The translations under genes were made by a program, and so were the position numbers. The notes under the pieces are model-generated. The model ran no database searches, was not told the DNA's origin, and saw only the letters and a program-made list of their open reading frames with translations. A DNA stretch of 64,000 nt, from positions 20,129,160-20,193,159 of the forward strand of contig CM119270.1 in assembly GCA_051294375.1 (NCBI GenBank). The letters are read 5' to 3'. Position 1 is the stretch's first letter. Every line of letters begins with the position of its first letter. This document shows, piece by piece, positions 43,355-55,096 of this stretch. The DNA is from Paraspadella gotoi. Lineage: Eukaryota; Chaetognatha.

Positions 43355-45545
43355 TTGTTTAAGTTTCTTTTACGATCTCTGCGATCTCCCGTGAGGGGAG
43401 GGATGCGTCTTCCCCGTCGAGGACGCGGGCGCACGACTCTGTCTGTGTCTCTCTCTCTCTCTCTCTCTCGCTCGCTTCTGTCCCGGACTTCGGTTTAATT
43501 GAAAGACATGAGTTTGTGATGTTCGGCGAAGAAACGCCTGAAAAGAGCTACAATGCGATGGAGATTTTGTAAAGGGAAAAGAAAGACGAGAGAAAAAAGG
43601 ATAAGTAGGATAAAAAACATACAAGGAGAAAGAAAAGGAAAAGAAAAGAAAAGAAAAGAAAAGGAAGAGAATCGGAAATGGCGGTGGAGATAAAAGATAA
43701 ACGGAAGAAATACTTCATCAACCAACAACATTTTATCTGAAAGACGTTGACGCATCAAAAAGAAACGGAAGATAAAAGGGAAGGAGATTAAGAAGGAAAG
43801 GAGATAAAGGGAAGGAGATAAGGAGGATAAAATAAAGGAAGGAAAGTGACGCAAAAAAAAATAAGAATAGAAGAAAAAAGAGAAAAAAGTTAGAAAAAAA
43901 ATGCAATGAAGAAAAAGGAGGAAAAAGGAGAGGAAGGAATAAAAAGTATAGAAGGAAAAAAAGAAGAAAAGAAGAAGGAATAAAGAGAGAAGAAATGAAA
44001 AGAACATGTTCTACATCATTCCCCCACCATCGATCCCCACACCAATCCCCGCCCCCGAGAACATCGACCACCAATCCCCAACGCCCCCTCCCGCCAAACA
44101 GAACGGAGATAACATGCACCATCGCCGTTCGACATTGGAGAGCGTCGACGCGAAATCCCGGCAAATCAAGACGAAGTCCTCCACTACTAGGTTGACTGCA
44201 ACGCACCCGAGTCTCTAAGCGGAGGCGCTCTGCGGCGCCGTTGAGAGATCATTCAGGATTCAACGGACGGTTGTGGGCGTTGGGGTTGTGGACTGGGTTG
44301 TTGCTTATGTTGCTTGTCGTTGTCGTTGTTGTTTTTAGTTCTTGAAATTTTAAAGTTGCTCAATATATTCTCATTGACTACAGCTCTTGGGTAAATAGGT
44401 GATGTTGTTGCTAATACATGATCGACGCTGAATGTTGTTTTGATGTTTATTTCGTCCTCGGATCCGTTTTATTTTTCCTCATAGACTTCATTATCCTCTC
44501 AGACATCAATCACTTATCATTTATCACTGTAGCTCACTTTTATCCACTTTATCACTTTCATCCTTACTTATAATCTTTTCTCTTCATTCTTCTTTTTTTT
44601 TCTTTTCTTGTCTTTCTGTCTCTCCCTTCCAAAAAATCCTTCCCCTCACCCTTTCTTCCCTCCTTTCCTCCTTTTTATTTTCTTCTCTATTTCCTTCTAA
44701 TTCCTTCCTTCCTTTCCTTTCCTTCTTTCTTAAACCCTTTTCTTCATCCTTTTATTTTCCTTTCCTCTTCCTTTCCTTCCTCCTTTCTCCTTTCCATTAT
44801 CCTTTCTTCCTTCCTCTCTTTCATTTTCTCCTTTCCTTTCATCCTTCGTGCCTTTCCTTCCCTTCCCTTCCGCTAATCCCTTTTTTTTCCTTTCTTTCCG
44901 TTCCTCCTTTTCTCCCTTCCCTGCTTCCATCCGGCTTCCCTTCATCTCTGGCTCCTCTCCCTTCTTGTCCTTTCCTCCTCTCCATTTTTTTCTCTTTTAA
45001 AGAGCGTCAATCCCTCACCACGAAATCTTTTCGAAGGTCATTTGGGATGTTTGCAGGGAAGAGCGCGGTCATAGTGTGAATTAACTTTTAGCACGGCCCG
45101 TTCGGGTTCCACGTGTTCGGTCGTCGATTCGTTGTTTGTTTTCCCGATGTGTGTGGCAAATGCTCTTCTTTGACCCATTTGTCTCTACAACATTTTTTTT
45201 TCGTCTTTTCGTCGCATTTTCTGTCTCCTTCAAAAATGGTCAGGGAAACGTACAGCGCCTGTTTAAGGAATCGGAAAGCTGACGACCGATTTGAGGCTAG
45301 CCTTTCAATTTTATTAAATCTCACCTTGATTAGATTAGGAAAATATGAGTAACTTTAAAGAAAGTTACGCGTAATTTGAAGTAGAATTCCATAAGTACTG
45401 CGGGTATAGGATGCACGAGTATTTTTGTAAGGAATGAAAAGTTATAAAAAGCAAAAACGGAACGACTTTATGATATTCGTTTTTTTGTAAGATTTCCGTC
45501 TTCATAAATCCTAACGACCTTGAGACCTTGAGACCTTGAGACCCT
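43355..45545 (+). repeat. Block B, copy 1 (copy 2 at 52,799-54,930)
   Basis: Shares with copy 2, in order: AGTTTCTTTTACGAT, CTTCCCCGTCGAGGACGCGG, (CT)n, AATGCGATGGAGATTTTG, an A/G-rich tract, the A-domain exon, CTTGTCGTTGTCGTTGTTG, TTTAGTTCTTGAAATTTTAA, (TTTATCAC) words, a CTTTCC tract, and GGTCAGGGAAACGTACAGCG through CTTGAGACCTTGAGACC. Copy 1 carries more indels. Confidence 0.9.
44102..44268 (+). pseudogene. Broken copy of the copine A-domain exon (block B, copy 1)
   Basis: Aligns to the intact exon at 53,547-53,699 (acceptor CCAAACAG; ACATGCACCATCGCCG; CGAAATCCCGG; ACGCACCCGAGTCTCTA; GAGAGATCATTCAGGATT). It is about 14 bases longer, with stops in every frame, and lacks a clear donor. Confidence 0.85.
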
Positions 45546-45569
45546 TGAGAAACAAGTTTTTTCCACAAC

Positions 45570-47059
45570 ATTAACGTCATTACTTCGACGTTAAACCAAA
45601 TAAAAACAGCTTGTCCATATTGGCTTCTAATCTCAACCTTCAATCTTCGTAACGTGAGACACGTGCGTCTCAATTTACGACGTGTAGTATCTGCACTCAA
45701 TCGCCCTCATTTCTTAACGACTTCGGTCATTTTCACGTAGGCACAATTCCCGTCGCTCATTGACGGACGTCAATTGCTGAAGGTCGAACCGCGACGCAAA
45801 ATCCCTGTTTTAGCCATTTAGTTCCAACTTCGTCCAGCCCATTGCCTTTGTCAATCACACTTTCCTGCTGTTCTTTCCCCTTCCCGTCCTAACTGCAATT
45901 AACCTACGCAATTCACAACTGCTCTTCTCCACCTCCTTTAACAAAAACCTTTCCAAGTTGTCCTTGCCCTCTTTGCTTACTGCTTTCCTTACTACTCTTT
46001 CTCGCTGCCCTTAACCCCTGCTTTCTTCCCTTGCCCTTTCGTACTGTCCTTCTTTACTTCCCTTACTCTTTGGCTTCTTACCTTGCCCAACCCTACTGCC
46101 CTTACTCTCGGCCCTTCCTTATTTCCATTACCCACTGCCTTTTTACCCTGCCCTACCCCCCNNNNNNNNNNNNNNNNNNNNNNNNNTCTACTCCGCCACG
46201 CCCTTCCTCCCTCCGTACCCTCCCGCAACCCCCTGGTCTTACCACCCCTCTCGCTCTGGATCCCCCCACTTTGTTTTGTTTTGTTGCGTCGCCTGACAGA
46301 AACACTTCGATCGTCGAAGTCGCGATGGGAATTTATCCTTCGCGCGGGAATGATCGATCCTTTACGTAGAGGCGAGGAGACAAGGGAGGAAAGGACTGAG
46401 GAGGAGGAGGAAAGCGGAGGAAAGGAGAGGAAGGGGAGGAAGGTAGTGAGGAAGGCGGAGGAATAGGAGAAGGGAGGAGGAGGAAGGAGGAGGAAACAGG
46501 AGACAGGAAAGGAGGAAAGGACGGAAAAGGCAGAAAAGGAGGCGGTAGGAAGCGAAAGGTAAAGATGATAGGAGGAAAAAGGGGAGGAGAAGGAAAGGGA
46601 TTGAGAAGGAAGGGACATGAAAGGAGAGGAAAGGAGGAAAAAAGAGAGGAAATCGGTAGAGGGAAGGATGTGAAGAAGGTGGCAGATAAGGGAAGAGGGA
46701 GGTGGGAGCGGAGGAAGAAGTGAGAAAAATGTCGGATGAGGCCGGAATCGAGTTGAGATTCTTGGTTGAAACAGGAGAAGTGGAGATATGCGGAGAAATT
46801 TGGAATAGAGCTACATAAAAAAATCAGAAAAAGAAAAGAAAAAAGAAAAGAAAATGATTAACTATTAAGGAGAGATTGTATAGGAAGATAGAATACAGAA
46901 ACATAAACAAGAGGGCATGGGAGGAAGTCGAAGCGGAAAAGATCCTCTTATAACCTAAGGTATGGAAACAGACCTAAACTAACATAAATAAAGAATTGAA
47001 TAAGAAAAAAAACAGACAACAAAGAAGAGACGTGATCGTACATTTATTATCTCTGTCTG

Positions 47060-47118
<59 letters not shown>

Positions 47119-47120
47119 AT
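45570..47120 (+). repeat. Noisy direct copy of the second half of block A (41,645-43,330)
   Basis: CTTGTCCATATTGGCTTCTA, GGCACAATTCC, GACGGACGTCAATTGCTGAA, CCCTGTTTTAG, GACAGAAACA.TTCGATCGTC, the purine tract and the final (CT)n occur in the same order as in block A. There are many deletions, and a 25-N gap at 46,162-46,186. Confidence 0.85.
46162..46186. other. Assembly gap (25 N, nominal size)
   Basis: Inside the pyrimidine tract of the partial block A copy. Confidence 0.99.
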
Positions 47121-47232
47121 CTCCACTTTTACATGAGTTTTCTCTTCAATCTGGGAAGAAATATGTTTTCGCATGCGCTCACACTTAATAATCTAACGGA
47201 ATAAAACAACTGACCACCCCACACGAAATAAC

Positions 47233-47420
47233 AATCCTCGTCACTCCGCTCGTCTGTCCACTAAGGCAGCCGCCAAACCCTGTTGGCGTATATCCCTGGG
47301 ATGATCTCTCCAACGCGGGAGAGCCCCCTTCGCGTAGTCAGACTGCCGGGTGCGTTTGATGTTCATGTAGTGGAGACTTCGTCGGATTTCCGGGATTATT
47401 CCTTGAATCGCTCGTGAAGT
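47233..47420 (-). pseudogene. Inverted, broken copy of the copine A-domain exon
   Basis: The reverse complement reads AATCCCGGAAATCCGACGAA, GTCTCCACTACATGAACATC, ACGCACCCGGCAGTCTG and GTTGGAGAGATCATCCCAGG, matching 53,586-53,699 with indels. It is the third copy of this exon in the window and the only one on the minus strand. Confidence 0.85.
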
Positions 47421-47811
47421 TGATGAGGAAAGGGAAGAAAGGAGAGGAAGGAGGAAAAAAGAGAGGAAAGGAGAGGAAGGAGGAAGAAGGGGAAGATAAG
47501 GGAGAGAGGGAGGTGGGGGAGGAAAAGGAGAAAAATGTCGGAGAGCGGATCGAGTTGAGATTCTTGAGTTTGAAAAGGAGAAGGGAGAGCGAAAATTGAA
47601 TAGAGCTAATAAAAAAAAGAAAAAGAAAAGAAAAAAGAAAAGAAAATGATTAATAATTAGGAGGAATTGTAAGGAATAGATAAGAAAGATAAACAAGAGG
47701 GCGGGAGAGTCGAAAAGATTATTAATAAGGGAAAAGATAAACAAAATAAAGAATTGAAAAGAAAAAAAAAGAACAACAAAAGAGACGATCGTCATTTATT
47801 ATCTCTGTCTG

Positions 47812-47846
<35 letters not shown>
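47421..47846 (+). repeat. Second partial direct copy of the end of block A (about 42,780-43,330)
   Basis: Purine tract, AGAGCTAATAAAAA, ACAAGAGGGCGGGAGAGT, AAAAGATTATTAATAAGGG, GACGATCGTCATTTATTATC and (CT)n. It ends directly against the inverted arm at 47,847, making an immediate palindrome centred there. Confidence 0.85.
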
Positions 47847-47847
<1 letters not shown>

Positions 47848-49784
47848 TAAACAATCTCTTTATGATCATCGTGGATGCGAGAGAGAGAGAGAAACGACAA
47901 GAGAGAGAGAGAGAGAGATAGACGGAGTAGAAGACGAGAGATACTGCGAGAGCAGAGAGAGAGAAGACGAGAGAGAGAGAGAGATAATAATGACGATCGT
48001 CCTTTTTTGTGTTCTTTTTTTTTCTCTCAATATTCTTTATTGTTTCATCTTTCCCCTATTAATAATCTCTTCGCACTCTCCCGCCCTTCTATTTTTCTCC
48101 CTCTTTTTTTTCTTTTTCTGCTCTTGTTTATTCCTGTACTATTTTCCTTACAAGTCTCCCCCAGCTCAATTATTATGAAATTCATGTCTAGTTTTCTATT
48201 TTCTTTTTATTTAGCTCTAATTCACTAACATTTATCCACTTTCTCCACTTTTAAAATTCATCGAGTGCCATCCTCTTCCACCTCCGGATGACTCCTCGCT
48301 CGGACCATTTTCTCTTATGACTCCTTTTCCCCCTACTTCGCCTCTCTCCCTTTTCGTCCCCTTCTTCCTCCTTCCTTCTCCTTTCCCTCTCCTTCCACCT
48401 CCTTCCTCTCCTTTCCCTGTCCTCATCCCTTCCTTTTCATTACAACTCGCGAGCACTTTATCCTTCTCTCTCTGTCCACTTTCCGATTTCCCTCTCCGAT
48501 CTTTTGCTCCTTCTCCCCTACTTCCTCCTTTCCCTTCTCCTGTCCTCCCTTCTCCTCCTCATCCTACTCCTGGTGTCCGTTCCCCTTCCCCTCCTTCCTC
48601 CCCTTCCACTCTCCTTTCCTCTCCTTTCTCCTCACTACCTCCTTCCTCCCCTTACTCTCCCTTCCTTTCCTTGCCTCCTCTTGCCTTCCTTTTCCTCCCT
48701 TTCCTCCCTCGCCTTCTCGAAAATCGATCATTCCCTGCGCGAAGGATAAATTCTTCCCATTCTGGACTTCGACGATCGAATGTTTCTGTGGCGACGAAGA
48801 CTAAATGCCGAGCCGAGCGGGGGTGTAAGACCAGGGGAGTGGGTTGGGGAGGTCGAGGGAGGCCTAAGGCCAGGGGGGTGCTTAGGGGCATAAGTGAGGG
48901 GCCAGGGGACAGAACGGCCAGGCGCGGATAATGGCTAATAAGGAAGGCGAGCAGTAAGGGCAGTATGGTAGGGCAAGGTAAAGGGAAAGGCATGGAGTTC
49001 AAGGGCGAGCCAAGAAAGAGTAGTGAGGAAAGCGTAAGCGAAAGGGGCAAGAACAACTGTGAAAGAGGCTTTTGTTCAAGATGAGGGTGGAGGAAGAGCC
49101 CAGTTTCTTGAAATTGCGTTTTTAGTGATAATTTGCCACCGTTAGGACCTTCCTGTCCGAACGAACTCACAGTCCTCGTGACAGTGTCCTGCATTGACAA
49201 AACGGCCAAAATGAAGGGCATGTGACTTGAGTTGGAACTAAAGGCTTCTAAAACAGGGGATATGTTTTCGTCATCGCTTGACCTCAGCATATTGACTCGT
49301 CCGGTCAATGGAACACTGGCGGACGCTGGAATTGTGCCGATCCCGTGTGGATTACCGCTGATATATGGACAGTCGATGAATGGTCCCATCACTACTACAG
49401 AAAATGAGGGGCGAAGTTATCTGGAATCCGAGTGCAGTCTTACACGTTCGTAAATTATGAACCCGGCCTGTTATATTCTCAGCCGTATCGAAGCATGAAC
49501 CGCTACGAGATCCGTATGGAGTTAGAAGCCAATATGGACAAGCGATATTTTTATTTCTGCAAGCGCACACACCGCGACGTCGAAGTAATACCGTCTTCAC
49601 ATGTTGCGTGGACAAAAAAACTCGCTTATGTTTGCCGGGCACGTAGGCGTGTAGCTACGGCACTAAGAAACTGTGTGTCATTCAGATTTAAAACTTCCCC
49701 AAACCGCCCCCTTAACCCCTCAACTCCCGACGATTGCCTTTGCCTTACTGAACGTCCTCGGTCGCTCTTCCTTTTCGAACTTAC

Positions 49785-49852
49785 CCGCCGCCCCTTACAA
49801 TACTCATTACGAAAACGGCACTTGTTCCCCGATGCAACTGACCGACGAAAAT
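49785..49852 (-). pseudogene. Inverted identical copy of the candidate copine exon 41,383-41,450
   Basis: Same 68 bases and same splice borders on the minus strand. Confidence 0.5.
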
Positions 49853-49893
49853 CTGAGAGAGAGAGAGAGAGGATGAAGAGAGATCGAGAGAGC

Positions 49894-49924
<31 letters not shown>

Positions 49925-50041
49925 GGAAAGGAGAATAAGAGAGCAGAGAGTGATCGAGAGAGAGACGCGCTGCGCCCACGCATCCCTGGCGTGAATATCG
50001 ACCTACGGTGTAGAGCGTCGAGACAACGGCGCTGAGAGATA

Positions 50042-50087
<46 letters not shown>

Positions 50088-51017
50088 GAGAGGAGAGAAA
50101 AATTATGAAAATATATCTGGAAGTATTTTCTAAAAAGCGACAATTACTATTTAGTATTTACAAAAAAAAACTGTAAAATAAATCCCTATGACCACAGCGT
50201 CGCGGATGGGTCATGACGTACAAGGCTGAGGTTGAACTGTAGCTCTGAAAAGTGTGCAAATGCCCGCTGCATCGGACTTATTTTTTTTCTTCACTCATAC
50301 TGCCCGGCGGATCTGTAATTTGCGTGGAGGGATTGCTTGAAGGAAAGTTCCAACGTCAACAAAATCGGTTCGCAACTTGACTTGCGAGTGTTCGTGTGGA
50401 GAACACACCGAGCAACGATAAACTCATGTACATCTTGCATAGTAAAACATTGCTGGCAATAACTCTTGATCGTGTCAAAATGTTACAATGATGACCATCA
50501 TTGATGTGGAAGGTGTGCTCGGGGCCTGCTCGGAATTTTTTTGCGGTGGCTGCGCTGCACGGATTTTTTTGGCGGTTCTGGCAGGTCCTCTCTTCCTCTC
50601 CTCATTCCACTCCTTCTTTTATCTGTGTCTGTTTTCTCTCCCCTCTCTATCTTCCTCTCTTCTTTCTCTCAATCCTTTCCTCTCCTTCCTCATCTCCTCT
50701 ATCCCTCCTCTTCCATCTCCTCCCTGGCCTTTCCCCCTCTTCTCTATTCCTCTCCTTCTTTTTTTCCCTTTTATCGTCTCCCCTCTCTATCTTTTCCTCT
50801 CTTCTCTTTCTCAACTCCTGTTCCTCTCCTACTATTCCTCTTCCCTCCCTCTCTCCTTCCTTCCTCTTCCTATTCTCTCTTGTTCTTTCTCTCCCTTTCC
50901 TCTTTCCCACTCTCTCTGCTTCCTGCTCTTCTCTCTTTCTTAATTCCTTTCGCCCTCTTCTTCCCTTGTCTTCCTCTCCCTCTTTCCTCCTTTCTGTCCA
51001 CGTCCCTCACTCCTTAC

Positions 51018-51068
51018 CGTTCCTGAATGTTCATAGACTTTCTTTGCCTTCTTCTTGGGTTCGATCAA
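51018..51068 (-). CDS. CPNE: Intact copine linker exon in the inverted arm
   Basis: On the minus strand the acceptor is TCCCCAG and the donor GTAAGG. 17 codons read LIEPKKKAKKVYEHSGT without a break, which is what the + strand copy at 40,161-40,211 should encode. If the inverted arm is an assembly product, this is the better reading of the same exon. Confidence 0.8.
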
Positions 51069-51121
51069 CTGGGGAACTCAATGGAGAGAGAGAGTAGAGA
51101 AAGCAGAGACGAGAAGAGAGC

Positions 51122-51159
<38 letters not shown>

Positions 51160-51568
51160 CGGAGAGAGAGAGAGAGGGATTAGGTTAGACAGAAGAGAGC
51201 AGAGGAGGAGGGAGATATAGAGATTATACGAGTTATAGAAAGTAAGAGGAAAGTTTTTTTTTTCACATATTTATTTTCATGTTATATTCGTTTATTTTAT
51301 AATATTCCTATCCAAATCGTATTAATTTTACTTCTACAGATCGAATATCTCGCTTCTATTAGATTTTGTTATCATTATAACCGAAAGAGGTTGTGATATA
51401 AAAAAAAAACCTTCAAAGTCATCTCGAGTCAGTTCGGTCTCTCTTTTACTTCCTTTTCTCTTTGCTCTTTTTTCACAAAAAAAAAATATTCTTTTTTGAC
51501 GATAATATTCACCTGTCGGCCCATTTTCTTTTTTTTCTGTGATTTTTTTTCTTCATTGTTGAAACTCA

Positions 51569-51642
51569 TTGAAAAGATTTTGGTAGTGGAAGGAGCATCT
51601 CCCTCAGCGACGCTTTCGAAGGCTCCGATGAGACTTTGCTGA
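51569..51642 (-). pseudogene. Inverted copy of copine exon 39,619-39,686
   Basis: Minus strand: after CGCAG, TCAGCAAAGTCTCATCGGAG gives a frame that joins correctly to the upstream exon, but extra bases later (CCACTACCAAAATC) and TCAATGAGT in place of the TCAAGTGAGT donor break it. Confidence 0.8.
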
Positions 51643-51854
51643 CTGCGTGAAACGAATCACAAAAGTGAAACCGATAAGATATAATTAAAGTCCCGAATGA
51701 AGAGAAGAGAGAGAAGGAAGTTTTTATCGTTCAGTAAAATCGAATAAATTTGCTCTAGTCGCAACAAAAAAAATAATGTGCACGAGAAAATAAATGCCAG
51801 AATCGAAGAGCATCCCGCGCCAACTATCTGTGAATTAATTTGTCATAATAAATA

Positions 51855-52150
51855 ATATGGCAACAGCCGGGTTCTTGCCTATTGATTGCCCAATTTGGAT
51901 GGGCCGCATCTCACTGTTGGCTATTGTGGCTGCCTTTTAGACACTTCAGGTGACGTCTCCACGTCACTGGCGCCGGCTTACCCGCTTAATGGCACAGGTT
52001 CTCGCGTTGCCAATCCGGCAGACGGGAACGTATTGAACTGTGCGTGGAACACTTACGCCTTGGGATGGTCCCGCTGTGTTCCCCCTCGAGCCCAATGAGT
52101 TGCCTAAGGAAGTTGACGCTGAGATCGTTGTGAACATACGCGCCACAATA
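51855..52150 (-). repeat. Inverted copy of the intron segment 39,190-39,460
   Basis: Shared words (reverse complement here): CGTCAACTTCCTTAGGCAAC, CATTGGGCTCGAGGGGGAAC, GAGACGTCACCTGAAG and GGCAACAGCCGGG. Unique-looking, moderately GC-rich; no gene recognised in either copy. Confidence 0.75.
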
Positions 52151-52450
52151 AACGATCTATTTTGCGGTTTTAAAAAAAAACAACTTTCTAATATCTATGC
52201 TTCTCTCTCCTCTCTCTCTCTCTCTGCTCTCTCTCTCTCTCCTCCTCTTCTCTCTCTCATCTTTCTTTTCCATTCCCGCCTGTATGTTAATCGCTTCTCA
52301 TTTAAAAAGCATTTTCCTCTCGAAGTCTGTTTAATCAGTTTTCCGCTGAATTTTTCCCCCCGCTTTTGGTCGATCCATTGCTTTCGTAAGTTCCTTCTCT
52401 CTCTCTCTCTCTCTCTCCTCTCCTCTCTCGTCTCTTCTGACGGCACTCAC

Positions 52451-52524
52451 GTTCATTGCGCTGTTCAATCAAAAGCACATTCAAAACTTGAGTCCCTATT
52501 CGTAACCCCCGTTGACAAAGTGCT
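52451..52524 (-). pseudogene. Inverted, noisy copy of copine exon 38,851-38,919
   Basis: Minus strand: AGCACTTTGTCAACGGGGG and ACTCAAGTTTTGAATGTGC. It is 74 rather than 69 bases, with the frame broken. The intact copy is in the left arm. Confidence 0.8.
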
Positions 52525-52773
52525 CTGCGGATGAAAATCGAGGGAAATGAAAACAAAAAATCTCCGGCTTCGCTTTGCCGCTGTTCATCCTTATCACTGC
52601 TATCATTTTTTATTGATTCATTATTATCTTTTCACTATAATTCTCAATTCTATCACGTATTAAAGGGTTGCTGGTATTCTATTCATCATGAAAAAACATA
52701 ATCAATCCCTTATTGTGTTACAGGTTTATCATATTATCAGTATCTTCATTCTCCATCGAGAACGTGTTGTACC

Positions 52774-52798
52774 NNNNNNNNNNNNNNNNNNNNNNNNN
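52774..52798. other. Assembly gap (25 N, nominal size)
   Basis: Lies exactly at the junction between A' and the second copy of block B. Confidence 0.99.
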
Positions 52799-54930
52799 TT
52801 TAGTTTCTTTTACGATTCGCGATTCTCCCGTCAGAGGGGAGGGATGGCGGCTCTTCCCCGTCGAGGACGCGGGCGCCGACTCTGTCTGTGTCTCTCTCTC
52901 TGTCTCTCTCTCTCTCTCTCGCTCGCTCGCTCGGGGGTTAATTGAAAGAATGAGTTGTGATGTCGGTGGAAGGAAACGCCTGAAAAGGCTGAAAATGCGA
53001 TGGAGATTTTGAAAAGAAAAGAAAAGAAAAGAAAAGAAAAGAAAAGAAAAGAAAAGAAAAGAAAAGAAAAGAAAAGAAAAGAAAAGAAAAGAAGAGAATG
53101 GAAATGGCGGTGGAGATAAAAGATAAACGGAAGAAATATCTTCAATCAACCAACAACCATTTTATCTGGAAGACGTTGACGCTAAAAAGAAAGGAAATAA
53201 AAGGGAAGGAGATAAAAGGAAAGGAGATAAAATGAAAGGAGATAAAAGGAAAGGAGAATAAGTAGATAAAAATATAGAATAAGAAAGGCAAAAAAAAAAT
53301 AATAAAGAAAAAAAAGAGAAAAAAAAGGAGAAAAAAATGACAATGAAGAAAAAGGAGGAAAAAGGAGAGAAGAAAAAAAGAAAAGGAGAAAAAAAAAGAA
53401 AAAAAGAAAAGCAGAAAAAAGAGAAAAGAAGAAATGAAGAACGTGAGGACTCACCCACATGTTCTCCACATTCCCCCACATCGATCCCCACACCAATCCC
53501 CGCCCGAAATCCCCACCAATCCCCAACCCCCCCTCCGCCAAACCAGAACGGAGATGAACTGCACCATCGCCGTCGACTTCACAGCGTCGAACGGAAATCC
53601 CGGAAATCCGACGAGTCTCCACTACATGACATCAACGCACCCGAGTCTCTACGCGAGGGCGCTCTCCGCCGTTGGAGAGATCATTCAGGATTACGACAGG
53701 TTTGGGCGGTTGGGGTGTGGACGGGGTTGTTGCTTGTTGCTTGTCGTTGTCGTTGTTGTTTTTAGTTCTTGAAATTTTAAAGTTGCTCAAATATATTCTC
53801 ATGACTACAGCTCTTGGTAAAAAGTGTGATGTTGTTGCTAATACGATGATGACGCTGATGTTGTTTTTGATGTTGTTTCGTCCTCGATCCGTTTTTTTAT
53901 CCTCATTGACTTTCATTCCTCAACATCATCACTTTATCACTTTATCACTTTATCACTTTATCACTTTCATCCTTACTTTAATCTTTTCTCTCATTTCTTT
54001 CCTTTTTTTCTTTTTTTTTCTTTCTTCTCCCTTGATCCTTCCTACCTTTCCTTTCCTCCTTTCCTCCTTTTCATTTTCTCTATTCCTTTAATCCTTCCTT
54101 CCTTTCCTTTCCTTTCTTCTTTATCCCTTTTCTTCATCCTTCATCTGTTTCCTTTCCTCCTTCCTTCCTTTCCTCCTTTCTCCTTTTCCTGCTTCCTACC
54201 TTTCCCTTCATCCTTCCTTCCTTCCTCTCTTTCATTTTCTCCTTTCCTTTCATCCTTCTTTCATTTCCTTCCCTTCCTCCCTAATCCCTTTTTTTATCCT
54301 TTCCTTTCCCTTCCTTCTTTCTCCCTTTCCTGCTTCCTCCCTTTCCCTTCATCCTTCCTCCCTTCCTCTCTTTCCTTTCCTCCCTCCTCCATTTTTTTCT
54401 TTTTAAAGAGAGTCAATCCTCCCACGAATCTTTCGAGGTCATTTGGGATTGCGAGACGCGGTCAAGTGTATTAACTTTTAGCATCGCCGATTCGGGTTCC
54501 TCGTCGTCGTCGTCGTCGTTTTTGTTTTCTTGTGTTGCAAATCTCTTCTTTTGACCTTTGTCTCTACATTTTTTTTTCGTCGTTTTCGTCGTCATTTTCG
54601 TCTCCTTCAAAATGGTCAGGGAAACGTACAGCGCCTGTTTAAGGATCGGAAAGCCTGGCGAACCGATGTTGAGCTAGCCTTTCAAAATTTATTAAATCTC
54701 ACCTTTTAATAAACATTATTGAACTTATTATATTTAAAGAAATTAACCGTAATTGAAGTAGAATTCATAGTACTGCTATACTATGCAAAACGAGTATTTT
54801 TGTAAGAATGAAAAGTAAAAGCAAAAACGGAACGACTTTATGATATTCGGTTTTTTTTTTGGTAAATTTCCGTCTTCATAAATCCTACACCTTGAGACCT
54901 TGAGACCTAGAGACCTTGAGACCTGTGAGT
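52799..54930 (+). repeat. Block B, copy 2 (copy 1 at 43,355-45,545)
   Basis: See copy 1. This copy holds the intact copine A-domain exon. It includes a regular (GAAAA)n tract at 53,015-53,092, a (TTTATCAC)n tract at 53,928-53,965 and a (CTTTCC)n tract at 54,030-54,390. Confidence 0.9.
53547..53699 (+). CDS. CPNE: Copine exon, start of the von Willebrand A-like domain (intact copy)
   Basis: The acceptor is CGCCAAACCAG and the donor GTTTGG. After one base it reads [20 protein letters not shown], then PTSLHYM, and ends [10 protein letters not shown] plus AG. DFTAS is the D-x-T-x-S metal-site word of this domain family, and S-L-H-Y and V-G-x-x-I-Q-D-Y-D are copine-specific. The two leftover bases (AG) join C of the next exon to give Ser-Asp-Lys, as in copines. 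Confidence 0.95.
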
Positions 54931-55028
54931 GAAGAGGCGACCTTCATAGTAGTAGAAAACGATTACATTTTTTAAGGAAAAAAAATTAAAAAAAGTAAAT
55001 TGATTTCGATTTTTTTTTAGATTCTCTC

Positions 55029-55096
<68 letters not shown>

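Larger units (their letters stand above)
47847..52773 (-). repeat. Block A', right arm of the inverted duplication
   Basis: Reverse complement of 38,630-43,355. It starts with AAACAATCTCTTTATGATC (inverse of 43,340-43,358) and ends at the gap at 52,774, equivalent to about 38,630. It carries minus-strand copies of four copine exons. Confidence 0.9.

Noticed and set aside
45992-46618. 208-codon minus-strand frame
   Set aside because: Runs through a gap and a purine tract; artefact.
48652-49392. 246-codon minus-strand frame, the longest in the window without N
   Set aside because: Not open in the duplicate block at 41,880-42,577, composition follows a pyrimidine tract, no domain.
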